Assembly: GCA_963773665.1 (NCBI GenBank)
Contig: CAVZBZ010000001.1
Coordinates: forward strand, 124,001-188,000
From: DATJLY01 sp963773665
Lineage (GTDB): Bacteria; Pseudomonadota; Alphaproteobacteria; ATCC43930; CGMCC-115725
DNA length: 64,000 bases
Direction of reading: 5' to 3'
Positions 29,106 to 36,977 of the stretch are shown piece after piece; position 1 is the first letter of the stretch; each line of letters starts with the position of its first letter. The notes beneath the pieces were generated by a model. The model was not told where the DNA came from. It made no database searches and saw nothing but the letters and a program-made list of their open reading frames with translations. Position numbers and translations under genes: made by a program.

Positions 29106-30020
29106 CTAGGGCGTCACCAAAATCTCGAGCGGCACGATGCCGACGGCCTGGCCGCCGAGCGCGCCTTCGTCGGTCTCGATCGCGCCCGCGATCCAGCAAT
29201 GCTTGACGAGGCCGCCCAGGGTCTGCGTGCCGGGCGCGAGATCGGCGCCCTTGGGCGCGAGCGCCGCCTCGATCGCATCGAGGAGCGGATTGAGCGCGCT
29301 TGCGGGCGGCGTCTCGTCATCCGCGGCCTGGCAATAGACATAAACGTCGATCTCGGCGCGCCATTGCGTCGGGCTGCCCTCGGCCGCCTTCGCCGTCTCG
29401 CGTTTTTGCACCTGGAAGAGCGCCGGCTGCTCGGCCGGATCGACCGCGCTCCAATGCCGCAAGCGCCGGCTCGCCGTCGCGAACTCGGCCGCGCCGGACA
29501 GAAGCGCGAAGAGCGCCTCGTAGATCGGCTCGCGCGTCATGCGTTCAGTTCCTCGAAGACAGGCTGCGCTCATGTCGCCCGTTGCCTCGTCCCCCTCCTC
29601 GGCAAGCGCCGCGTGCAGGAACGAGCGCGCGGGAAGTGTCGAGCCCGGGTGCTGCACGCGCTTTGCAAAGACAAGCGCGCCGCCGATGCCGAAGGCCAGC
29701 GCGAAGGCGCGCTTAGCGGCAATGAGGTGCGCGCGCGTCGTGCCGCCGAATTCCTGGATCGCGCCATAAGGCACGTCGCGCGGATCGAACCCGACCGAAA
29801 CCGAGATCGCGCCCGGACCCGCCGTCACCACCGTGTTCTGCGCCGCGTCGAGCCGGCCCGAGCGGCGATGGAGCACCGAGCCGCCGAGTTTTTCGTGCAC
29901 CCGCCCCTCGAGCCTCGATCCCACGCGTGCCGCGACAGGGCGAAGGCGTTGCCCCAGCCGCGCGGAAAAACTCTCGAACCGCGCGCCGGCGCGATCGGCG
30001 CCGGACAACGATGCCCGCAT
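29106..30020 (-). CDS. HK97 gp10-like protein fused in frame to tail terminator (probable frame break between them)
   Basis: One 304-aa reading. Residues 1 to about 145 are HK97-gp10-like (RASLSGADRAGARFESFSAR, VPYGAIQEFGGTTRAHLIAA, LPARSFLHAALAEEG). Residues 161-304 start at an internal ATG (29540) with TREPIYEALFALLSGAAEFA and look like a tail terminator/minor tail protein of 144 aa. No stop separates them. In the +1 frame the ATG at 29540 overlaps a TGA (ATGA), as at most other junctions here, so a single extra base may have erased the gp10 stop. Otherwise it is a real fusion. Confidence 0.72.
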   Translation of the reverse strand: MRASLSGADRAGARFESFSARLGQRLRPVAARVGSRLEGRVHEKLGGSVLHRRSGRLDAAQNTVVTAGPGAISVSVGFDPRDVPYGAIQEFGGTTRAHLIAAKRAFALAFGIGGALVFAKRVQHPGSTLPARSFLHAALAEEGDEATGDMSAACLRGTERMTREPIYEALFALLSGAAEFATASRRLRHWSAVDPAEQPALFQVQKRETAKAAEGSPTQWRAEIDVYVYCQAADDETPPASALNPLLDAIEAALAPKGADLAPGTQTLGGLVKHCWIAGAIETDEGALGGQAVGIVPLEILVTP

Positions 30021-30829
30021 CACGGGATCGGCACCACGCGCCGGTGCGGCTGCAGCGCCGTGGCGATGCTCGCCGTCATGTCCTTCTGCACGAACGACAC
30101 GACCTCGCCCGCAAGCGTTTTCGCCGCGTCGCCGATGCGGCCGCGCTCGTTGATGCGCAGCAGACAAAGCTCGATGCAGGCCTGCTCGATGTCGCGCGGC
30201 GTATAGGAGTAGCTCACCGCGATCGCCTTGCCGGCATCCGCCGCAGCGAAGCCGTAGAACCCGTCGGGTGCCACGGGCGGCAGGTATTGGCCCGAAGCGG
30301 GCGTCGCACCCGGCGCCACCGCGACGAGCGCCGTGCCGCCGGCGTAGCTCACGCCCGCATCGCCCGCCCAGAGCTGCGCCAACGCGGCGCACTCGAGCTG
30401 GTAGGGCGACGCGGCGGGCACGGTCTGCGCCTCGCCGCTTATGAGAAACCCCGCGGTATATGAGGCCGCGACGTTCTGCACGCCGCGGTAAAAACCATAG
30501 CCGCGGAGATAAAGTATGCCGCTCTCGCCCGCCAGCACATAGCCCGGCGACACCGCATCGGGCGCCGCCGGAACTTCGTTGCCGTCGATGCTCAATGCAG
30601 CGATCGCCGTCACCGGCGCGTGGCGCAGCATCAGCTCGCGCCCGCCGGTGCCGTTGCGCACCTCGCCGTAGCTCTGCGAGACGAGATCGCGCTGCAGGTA
30701 GCGGCGGATGAAGGCGCTTGCCGCGGTGATGATGCGCGCCACTTGCGCGTCATCGGCGGTCGTGGCGATCGGCGGCGAGCGCCATGCCTTCACCGCGGCA
30801 AGGGTCGTGAGGTCGCCTGGCGCGCCCAT
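30020..30829 (-). CDS. Head-tail connector protein (gp6-like)
   Basis: 269 aa. N-terminal DLTTLAAVKAWRSPP, RIITAASAFIRRYLQRDL and HAPVTAIAALSIDG match gp6-like connectors, and the C-terminal helices IEQACIELCLLRINERGRIG complete the fold. Residues about 165-212 hold an inserted beta module with YGFAAADAGKAIAVSYSY. Longer than a typical 100-200 aa connector because of this insert. The stop overlaps the gp10-like start by one base. Confidence 0.85.
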   Translation of the reverse strand: MGAPGDLTTLAAVKAWRSPPIATTADDAQVARIITAASAFIRRYLQRDLVSQSYGEVRNGTGGRELMLRHAPVTAIAALSIDGNEVPAAPDAVSPGYVLAGESGILYLRGYGFYRGVQNVAASYTAGFLISGEAQTVPAASPYQLECAALAQLWAGDAGVSYAGGTALVAVAPGATPASGQYLPPVAPDGFYGFAAADAGKAIAVSYSYTPRDIEQACIELCLLRINERGRIGDAAKTLAGEVVSFVQKDMTASIATALQPHRRVVPIP

Positions 30830-30835
30830 TTTTGC

Positions 30836-31009
30836 TCAGCGTCCTTTCTGCCGCGGACGGAAGGCGGGCTCGTCCGCCTTCGTGTAACCATGCGGCCGGA
30901 GCGCGGGCTCGGCCGCCTCCGGCACTTCGACGAAGCCGTCGCGCACCTCGTACTCGGCGCCGCCGAACCCGACGCTCGTCTGGCCCTTGGGTGCCTTGAG
31001 CCGCACCAT
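30836..31009 (-). CDS. Small phage protein between capsid and connector, 57 aa
   Basis: VRLKAPKGQTSVGFGGAEYE, then RDGFVEVPEAAEPALRPHGY and a basic tail. Short proteins of this type with an 'x-G-x-Y-x-V-x-D-G-x-V-x-V-P' strand pattern are common right after capsid genes and may be head-fibre or connector accessory proteins. Function unknown. It starts 11 bases after the capsid stop. Confidence 0.68.
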   Translation of the reverse strand: MVRLKAPKGQTSVGFGGAEYEVRDGFVEVPEAAEPALRPHGYTKADEPAFRPRQKGR

Positions 31010-31020
31010 CGGCCCTGCCC

Positions 31021-32622
31021 TCAGCCGTTCGCGATATTGGCGATCTGGCCGATCGCGAACGGCGCGTAGCATTGCAGCACTTCGTCGGCATAGACGCCGT
31101 ACTCGTAGCGCCGCGACCGCCACGGCCAGTCGATCATGAAATACTCGCGCCGCGTGCGGATCTGGCTGACGTTCGGCACGTTCGACAGCGCGTAGGGCAG
31201 CACCTTGGTGTTGAACAGGATGGTGCCGGCCGGCAGGTTCGGATGGAGCCGGATCGGGATGTCGTTGCCGCCGGCGAGGCTGAACCGGTTGAGATAGCTG
31301 CGCGCCATCAAGGCACCGACCAGGAGCCCGTCCTTCGCGTCGCGCACGAAGCGCAGGCTGGTGGCGCCGCTGCCCGGCCCTTGCGCGATCTTCTTGCTGA
31401 TGTTGAGCGCCTCTTGCGACGACACCCAGATCTCGCTCGGGCTGACGCGCCAATTGTCCCAGAACGAGCGGAGCGCGGTGTCGATCTCGACGATGCCGCC
31501 CTCGCCGTCGGCGGTGAGCGGCGTGCCGGTGCCGGCATTGCCGCTCGGCTGCGCCGCGTAATAGCCGTTGCTGCCGGTGAGCAGCGGCAGAGTCAGAAGC
31601 CCGTCGAACACCAGGTTGTTCGCCGAATTGTCGGCAGCGGCGAGCGAAGCGGCCGTCTGCGTGCCGCTCGCGGCGCCGGTGATGACGAGCGAATTGACCG
31701 CACTCGAATTGCAGTTCGTTTGCGCCGCGGCCACGGATGGCGTGATCGCGCCCAGCACCTCTGATCCGGCCGCGCCCCAGAACCAGGCATAGCCATAGGC
31801 GCCCTTCACGGGTGCGACCGACGCGGTGACGCTTCCGGCCGAGCCCGAGGCAACCGTCGCGGTCTGGTTCGCCGATTTCTGCGCCGAGCCGCCGCCGAAG
31901 CTGTCGCTCGACCCGTCGGCATTGGTGCGCGTGATCTGGCCCTGGATGCCGCCCGCGACCGACGCGTTGATGAGCCCGTCGAGCGTGAGCGCGACGCAGA
32001 TCACCGAATAAGTCCCGGAAGCGAGCGCGCCGCCCGTGGTCGAGGCCGTCACGGTCGGCGTCGGCGTCGTGCCGAGCGGGAGCTGGCGGTTGCCGCCCAG
32101 AACGATCTGCTCTTCCGCGATCATGAGCGACCACAGCAGCGTCGTGCCGGCGATCGAGCGCACGTCGTCGAAGCCCATCGCGGCGTATTCGGCTTCCCAG
32201 TCGATATTCGCCTCGAGGCCGATGCCGCGATATGCGGCGGTGAAGTCCTTGGTCTGCACCGCGATGGTGCCGCCGCGGTTGCCGGCCGAGACGCCGGCGC
32301 GCACGCCCGACGTGTTGATGCCGGTGACGGCGCGCCAATCGGCCTCGATGCCGCCCTTGCCGGAGACGCGCGCCATCTCGTTGCGCAAGGGCGTGATGAC
32401 GGGCACCAGGAATTTCGCGCCCGGCTCGAGGTCGTAATAGGTGAGCCCGTCGGTGGCCGAGCTCGCCTGCGCGAAGGTGCTCGCCTTGGCGAGCCCGCCG
32501 AAGCCGGACAGCGCCGGGTCGGTCACGGGATTCTTGGCCGCGTGTCTCATAGCGGCGATGGTCTCTTGCACCAGGTTGGGATCGAGGCTCAGGGAGGCGA
32601 GCCTCTGCGCGAGGACGCTCAT
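31021..32622 (-). CDS. Major capsid protein (HK97 fold) with inserted beta domain
   Basis: 533 aa. The N-terminal part (LAKASTFAQASSATDGLTYY, FLVPVITPLRNEMARVSGKG, AVQTKDFTAAYRGIGLEANI) and C-terminal part (EIWVSSQEALNISKKI, LNRFSLAGGNDIPIRLHPNL) look like the capsid fold used in this group. About 150 residues (roughly 183-335) are Ser/Thr/Gly-rich, with SGTYSVICVALT and AYGYAWFWGAAGSE, resembling a fibronectin/Ig-type insertion into a surface loop. RBS AGGAGCTCGC before the ATG. Scaffold function probably resides in the protease gene upstream. Confidence 0.87.
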   Translation of the reverse strand: MSVLAQRLASLSLDPNLVQETIAAMRHAAKNPVTDPALSGFGGLAKASTFAQASSATDGLTYYDLEPGAKFLVPVITPLRNEMARVSGKGGIEADWRAVTGINTSGVRAGVSAGNRGGTIAVQTKDFTAAYRGIGLEANIDWEAEYAAMGFDDVRSIAGTTLLWSLMIAEEQIVLGGNRQLPLGTTPTPTVTASTTGGALASGTYSVICVALTLDGLINASVAGGIQGQITRTNADGSSDSFGGGSAQKSANQTATVASGSAGSVTASVAPVKGAYGYAWFWGAAGSEVLGAITPSVAAAQTNCNSSAVNSLVITGAASGTQTAASLAAADNSANNLVFDGLLTLPLLTGSNGYYAAQPSGNAGTGTPLTADGEGGIVEIDTALRSFWDNWRVSPSEIWVSSQEALNISKKIAQGPGSGATSLRFVRDAKDGLLVGALMARSYLNRFSLAGGNDIPIRLHPNLPAGTILFNTKVLPYALSNVPNVSQIRTRREYFMIDWPWRSRRYEYGVYADEVLQCYAPFAIGQIANIANG

Positions 32623-32661
32623 GCGAGCTCCTTTCTCTCAGGTTGAAAAATCGAAAAGGAT

Positions 32662-32742
32662 CGTCGTCCCCGCGAAAGCGGGGACCCAGGGGCGCGCGAC
32701 GTACCGTCCCTTGGATTCCCGCTTTCGCGGGAATGACGGTAC
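32662..32742. repeat. REP-like double palindrome
   Basis: Two hairpins with core CCCCGCGAAAGCGGGG (32668-32683) and CCCGCTTTCGCGGG (32718-32731), plus outer arms GTACCGTC/GACGGTAC (32701-32708 and 32735-32742). It lies between the protease stop and the capsid start. The same core recurs at 37717. The sequence matches a dispersed palindromic element common in proteobacterial intergenic regions. It could also act as a transcript-processing or stabilising structure upstream of the capsid gene. Confidence 0.8.
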
Positions 32743-32751
32743 GAAAAGACG

Positions 32752-33984
32752 CTAACGCTGGAGCGTTGACCCGAACGGCAAGGGCTCGCGCACGGCGCGC
32801 TTGATGAGCTCGAGCGCGGTGAGCGCCGGCGGCTGCTCGGCAATGCGGTCGAGCTCGCGCGCCACGTCGGCGCTCTTGTCGATCGCGACGAGCCGCGACG
32901 GCGGCACCACCGCCGGCTGCGCCGCCACTTTCTCGACCAGCGCCTTCACTTCGAGGAGAAGCGGCAGCGCCGCGCCGAGCCGCTCCTCGAGCGCCTGGTT
33001 GCGTGCGAGCAGCTTCGCCATCGCGGCGCTCGCCGCCTTTTCGGCGGGCTCATGCGCGGCGCATTGCGCGCCCAAGGCCACCGCGTGATCGTGAATGCGC
33101 TGCGCCGCCTCGTTCTCGCCTTCGTCGAGGACCTTGGCGAGTTTCTGCTGGTCCTCGCGCGCGGCGGGCGGCCCCTTCGGATCGATCTTCGCCTTCCATG
33201 CCGCGACGATCTTCGCCTTGATGTGGTCGAGCTGCGCCTCGCTATAGGGCGCGCCGTTGTTGCGCTGGTGGACAAAACTCCACGCCGCGCGGATATGTTC
33301 CTCGCTGTCGAGCGGATAGCGCTTTTTCCCGTCCGCCTGGAAGCCCGGGTCGGCGTATCCCACCTCGCCGTTGGCCCCTTCGAGGTCGTACTGCGTGAGC
33401 CCGCTCGCGGGCTCACCCGATTCGGCGAAGGTCGCCTTGCCGAGACCGGCTTCGTGGCGCGCCGCGTCCTCGGCGCGTGCGAACGATCTTCCGTCGCTCG
33501 CAAGCCATTTCTGGCGGATTTTTGTCCGAGCCGCCTTGAGCGATGCGGTGCCGCCATCCTCGCTCTTCCACAGCGCGAACACGGCATCGGGATTGGCCGG
33601 CCGGTCCACCAGGCTGATCTCCGTAAGCTCGACGCCGGTCACGATCTGCGGATCGTCATTATCGCGCGTCGTCACGCTGCCGCCGATCGAGAAACCCTTG
33701 TACACGCCCTCGCGCACCTTGCGCCACGCTTCGTCGTCGACGATCTTGGCCTTGAGCCAGAGCCCCGTGCCGTCGATCATCGCCTCCTTGGCGACGCCCA
33801 CCGCCGAGGGCAGATGCATCTCGCGGATATTGGCGAAGCGCATATAGGCGGGAAGCGCCGCCTCGATCGCCTCCTTACGCACGATCTCGCCCTGGCTGTC
33901 GCACGATTCGGTCGAGGCATAGCCGAAGACGAGCCGCTGGTCGCTGTCGACCTTGGCGATCGGGCAGAAGAGGTTCAGGGTCAT
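32752..33984 (-). CDS. Prohead protease with C-terminal scaffold-like extension
   Basis: 410 aa. The N-terminal protease (about 1-160) has LVFGYASTESCDSQGEIV, MHLPSAVGVAKEAMIDG and EISLVDRPANPDAVFALW, matching phage maturation proteases. The middle has a short DUF6582-like segment (YPLDSEEHIRAAWSFVHQRN). The C-terminal 130 residues are predicted coiled-coil (LARNQALEERLGAALPLLL) and may serve as scaffold. The ATG overlaps the portal stop by four bases. A longer in-frame reading into the portal gene is rejected. Confidence 0.88.
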   Translation of the reverse strand: MTLNLFCPIAKVDSDQRLVFGYASTESCDSQGEIVRKEAIEAALPAYMRFANIREMHLPSAVGVAKEAMIDGTGLWLKAKIVDDEAWRKVREGVYKGFSIGGSVTTRDNDDPQIVTGVELTEISLVDRPANPDAVFALWKSEDGGTASLKAARTKIRQKWLASDGRSFARAEDAARHEAGLGKATFAESGEPASGLTQYDLEGANGEVGYADPGFQADGKKRYPLDSEEHIRAAWSFVHQRNNGAPYSEAQLDHIKAKIVAAWKAKIDPKGPPAAREDQQKLAKVLDEGENEAAQRIHDHAVALGAQCAAHEPAEKAASAAMAKLLARNQALEERLGAALPLLLEVKALVEKVAAQPAVVPPSRLVAIDKSADVARELDRIAEQPPALTALELIKRAVREPLPFGSTLQR

Positions 33985-35357
33985 TCGTTCCTCGTGGATG
34001 TCGATTTCTTCACTGCAAACGGCGGTGCCGCGCCGTTGACAGAACCCAACGCCACCGGCCCCTGCGCCGTCTCGACCATCGGCCGCTCGCCGCCGGGGAC
34101 GGGGTCGAGGCCCAGTTCGGCGCGCACCTCGTTGACCGACTTGATGCCGGCCTTGACGTAGTCGCTTGCCACCTGCGCCGCGCTCGCGGGATCGGCGGCG
34201 GGGTCGTCGCGCCAGCGGAACTCGAGGTCGGGCGCTTCGAACTCGCGCGCGATCACCGCATCGACGAGCCCCTTCACCCAGTTCTGCAGCGGCCGCAATC
34301 CCTCGGCCTCGGCCGCCTGGTGCGCGGTGTCGGCGGTGGCGCGGTTCATCATGCGCACGAAGGGCTGCGGGCTCACCGAGAAGGCAAAGCACACGACGCG
34401 CGCGAGCCATTCGTCGGTGGCGCCGGTGAGGTCGGGCTCCTTCGTCGGGATGAAGGTCTTGGCGATGCCGCCCGGCACGAACTTGGCGCGCCGCCGCTCG
34501 CCCGTGTTGCCGGCATGGACGCCGTCCCAATATTGCTGGAAGCGCTCGATCTGATCGGGCGTCCAGCTTTCCGGCGCGCCGATGAGCGCCTCCGGCACGT
34601 TGCCCTCGGTGTAGTACTGCAGCTGGTACACCTGGCGGCGCAGCGCGATGTTGACCGTCACCAGGATCTGCTCGACCGGCGAGAAGCCATAGACCTTGTG
34701 GACGCGCATGTTGCGCGGCCGGTAGATGAGATCGCGCTGCGTGTAATCGACCGCCGGCAAGCCATGCAGCACCTGCTGATATGCCGGAAGCGGCGGCTTC
34801 GGCGTGCGGCCCCAATCGTCGATGACGCGCTTCACCGTGGCGCCGTCGATCGGGTGGAGCGCGGCAAGATATCCTGCGCGCGTGCGCTCGCACCACAAGG
34901 TCGGCGCGTCGATCACCAGAAGATCCTCGACGAGCGTGCGCAGCCACGATTCCCAGGCATTCTCGCCATCGGGCCGCGCAAGGAAGTTTTGTAGGGCGGC
35001 GATGCGGCGGTCGGCCGGATCGCGCCTGCCGTCGCGCCCGCGGATGCTCCATTCGAGCCGCGCCAACTGGTCCTTCCGCGTCTCGATCAGAAGCCGGATC
35101 AGGTCGTAGCTGTCGGCGAGCGCGCGCAGCTCGAGAAAACCGATGGGCTCGTAGGCGCGCGGCCGGGTCTGAAGATTGAAGCCCGGCGGGAAATCGAACT
35201 GGCGGCCCGCGACCTCTTTCGGCGCGCCCGGCGGCTGCGGCGTTGCGGGCCCGAACCAGTCTGCGCGCGGGCCGCCCGCAGCGAGCGGCGCCATCCGCAT
35301 GCGATAGGGCTCGAGCGCAAGCTCCGATGCGCGCACCGCCTGCGTCAGATCCGGCAT
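33981..35357 (-). CDS. Portal protein
   Basis: 458 aa, DUF935/GTA-type portal. Seen: GFLELRALADSYDLIRLLIE, RLEWSIRGRDGR, ENAWESWLRTLVEDLLVIDA, FSPVEQILVTVNIALRRQVY and the C-terminal KAGIKSVNEVRAELGLDPVP. This forms the dodecameric DNA channel of the head. The ATG at 35357 shares a base with the terminase stop, and the stop overlaps the protease start. No sign of frame damage. Confidence 0.92.
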   Translation of the reverse strand: MPDLTQAVRASELALEPYRMRMAPLAAGGPRADWFGPATPQPPGAPKEVAGRQFDFPPGFNLQTRPRAYEPIGFLELRALADSYDLIRLLIETRKDQLARLEWSIRGRDGRRDPADRRIAALQNFLARPDGENAWESWLRTLVEDLLVIDAPTLWCERTRAGYLAALHPIDGATVKRVIDDWGRTPKPPLPAYQQVLHGLPAVDYTQRDLIYRPRNMRVHKVYGFSPVEQILVTVNIALRRQVYQLQYYTEGNVPEALIGAPESWTPDQIERFQQYWDGVHAGNTGERRRAKFVPGGIAKTFIPTKEPDLTGATDEWLARVVCFAFSVSPQPFVRMMNRATADTAHQAAEAEGLRPLQNWVKGLVDAVIAREFEAPDLEFRWRDDPAADPASAAQVASDYVKAGIKSVNEVRAELGLDPVPGGERPMVETAQGPVALGSVNGAAPPFAVKKSTSTRNE

Positions 35358-36691
35358 CACGGCCCCTTCTCGTAGAGGCGGCGGTAGTATTCGATCATTC
35401 CCGCCGCCTCCTCGCGTTCGATCATCAGCTCGGTCAGCGCCCAGACCAGCGCGTCGAGCCGGTCGGGCGAGGGATTTCGCGCCGCGCCGGTGAAGCCGCA
35501 CATCTGGTCCTCGAGCGCCGGAAAGGTTCCGACATGGTGCACGAGGCCGCGCTCGTAGAGCGCCGCGATCGGTTCCGCGCGCGCGATCTTGCCGCGCGAC
35601 GCGCGCACCGCCTTGAACGCAGCGACGCTGTCGAGCGCGCGCAGGGTGGCGGCCACCATGTCGCCGCCGTTGTTCACTTCGGCGACGATCCGGTCGGCGG
35701 CGAAATCGCGATAGGCCTCGAGCGCGCGCGCCGCCCACTGGTGCGGCGACATGCGGCCCGACAGATCGGCCAGCACATAGCCCTTCCCGTCATGCGCCAA
35801 TCCGGCGACGACGATGCCGGTCTCGTCCGCATCCTCGCTCGTGCTCGCCGCCGGATCGAGCGCCACGACGACGCGGCGCAGGTTTGGCGCCGCTGCGACC
35901 CGCGCGCCCTCGCGCTCGAACTGGGCGCGGGCCCAGAGCGCCCCCGGCGCATCGTCCAGAAGCTCGGCCTCGAGCTCCTGGCGGCCCAACCGCGTGCCCT
36001 CGTAGCGGCGCACGATCGCCGCGAGAAATGCCGGCGCCAGGTGCTTGGCATTCTCGCGCGTGGAACCCCGCGTCACCGCGACAGTGTCCTCGTCGCTCAG
36101 CAGCCGGCGCAGGAGCCGCATCGGCCGCGGCGTCGTCGTGACGACGCAGCGCGGATCCTGCCCAAGACGCAAGCCCAGCATGAGATTGTCCCACGCCTCC
36201 TCGTGCGGCCATGCGGCCAACTCGTCGCACCATGCGGCATCGTGCTGCGGCCCGCGCAGGCGCTCAGGCTCCTCGGCCGAGAACGCGGTCGCGATCGCGC
36301 CGTTGGGCCACAGCAGCCGGCGCCGCGACGGCTCGTAGCGGGGCTCGAAACCCGTCCGCGCCGTCGCCACGAGCCCGCTGTCGCCTTCGATCATCACGTC
36401 GCGCGCATCGGACGCCGTGGGCCCCACGAGCGCCACGCGGCGCGCGAGCCCGTCTTCGATCCGCGCGCGCACCCATTCGGCGCCGCTCCGCGTCTTGCCG
36501 AAGCCGCGCCCCGCAAGCAGCAGCCAGACGCGCCAGTTCCCGGGCGGCGGCACCTGCTTTTCGCGCGCGAGCAAGTTCCAGGCTGCAGCGACCGCGCCGG
36601 CTTGGTCGTCTTCGAGGCGCTCGAGCAGCTTGCGTCCGAGGGCGCTGCGCATGAGGCGCTCGACCGGCGCCTGCGCCCTCTCTTCGCGCAC
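35357..36691 (-). CDS. Terminase large subunit (GTA gp2-type)
   Basis: 444 aa packaging motor. Walker A AGRGFGKTRSG at about residues 60-70, RRVALVGPTASDARDVMIEG (typical of the GTA/TerL subgroup), Walker B-like HDAAWCDELAAW, a motor motif VVTTTPRPMRLLRRL, and nuclease-domain residues in VVALDPAAS and FAADRIVAEVNNGGDM. The GTG start at 36691 is supported by GGAGG seven bases upstream. A hairpin plus T-run and a sigma-70 promoter lie just upstream. Confidence 0.93.
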   Translation of the reverse strand: MREERAQAPVERLMRSALGRKLLERLEDDQAGAVAAAWNLLAREKQVPPPGNWRVWLLLAGRGFGKTRSGAEWVRARIEDGLARRVALVGPTASDARDVMIEGDSGLVATARTGFEPRYEPSRRRLLWPNGAIATAFSAEEPERLRGPQHDAAWCDELAAWPHEEAWDNLMLGLRLGQDPRCVVTTTPRPMRLLRRLLSDEDTVAVTRGSTRENAKHLAPAFLAAIVRRYEGTRLGRQELEAELLDDAPGALWARAQFEREGARVAAAPNLRRVVVALDPAASTSEDADETGIVVAGLAHDGKGYVLADLSGRMSPHQWAARALEAYRDFAADRIVAEVNNGGDMVAATLRALDSVAAFKAVRASRGKIARAEPIAALYERGLVHHVGTFPALEDQMCGFTGAARNPSPDRLDALVWALTELMIEREEAAGMIEYYRRLYEKGP

Positions 36692-36706
36692 GCGCCCTCC
36701 GGAACG

Positions 36707-36733
36707 AAAAGCCCGGCGGTTGCACCGCCGGGC
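36707..36733 (-). terminator. Hairpin plus T-run in the leader of the terminase operon (attenuator-like)
   Basis: Perfect 9-bp stem GCCCGGCGG/CCGCCGGGC with 5-base loop, followed on the minus strand by TTTTCG. It lies between the promoter at 36754-36782 and the GTG at 36691, so it could terminate or attenuate transcription into the structural operon. Stem sequence and T-run are seen directly; regulation is inferred. Confidence 0.6.
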
Positions 36734-36753
36734 GGAATTCTCAGGATGGCATT

Positions 36754-36796
36754 CTTATATCACATCGATCCGACCGAGTCAAGCAAAAAACGTACG
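36754..36796 (-). promoter_or_regulatory. Sigma-70-type promoter of the structural operon (promoter A)
   Basis: Minus-strand TTGACT (36777-36782), 17-base spacer, TATAAG (36754-36759). CGTACGG lies eight bases upstream of the -35 box (36791-36797) next to an A/T tract. The whole block, about 60 bases, is nearly repeated at promoter B (38872-38914), in front of the small terminases. Confidence 0.75.
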
Positions 36797-36802
36797 GTGC
36801 GT

Positions 36803-36970
36803 TCAGATGATCGCCAGCACCTCGAGCGCGGCATATCCCAAACAGCCGAGTGCCAGGAAGCACAGCGCCGCCGCGACGATGAGGTTCCGCCCCGCCACGG
36901 CGAGCGCGCAAATGACCAGCGTCAGCGCCCCCAGCAACAGGCCGCTGACCGGGACGAGCGGCTCGTGCAC
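36803..36970 (-). CDS. Small two-helix membrane protein, unknown
   Basis: 55 aa from a GTG, reading HEPLVPVSGLLLGALTLVIC, then LIVAAALCFLALGCLGYAAL. Two hydrophobic helices with a short Arg-Asn turn. It begins seven bases after the VOC gene stop, so it may be coupled to it; no clear ribosome binding site. Its topology could fit a holin or superinfection factor, but no family is recognised. Confidence 0.45.
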   Translation of the reverse strand: MHEPLVPVSGLLLGALTLVICALAVAGRNLIVAAALCFLALGCLGYAALEVLAII

Positions 36971-36977
36971 GAAGGGA

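Noticed and set aside
30836..32338. A 500-aa antisense-frame reading across the capsid gene
   Set aside because: It overlaps the capsid frame on the same strand, is composed of R/H-rich low-complexity sequence typical of out-of-frame GC-rich DNA, and only its last 57 residues (30836-31009) form a sensible gene.
32752..35052. 766-aa reading joining protease with portal sequence
   Set aside because: The N-terminal 356 residues are out of frame with the portal, are Arg-rich, and the real protease start at 33984 overlaps the portal stop.
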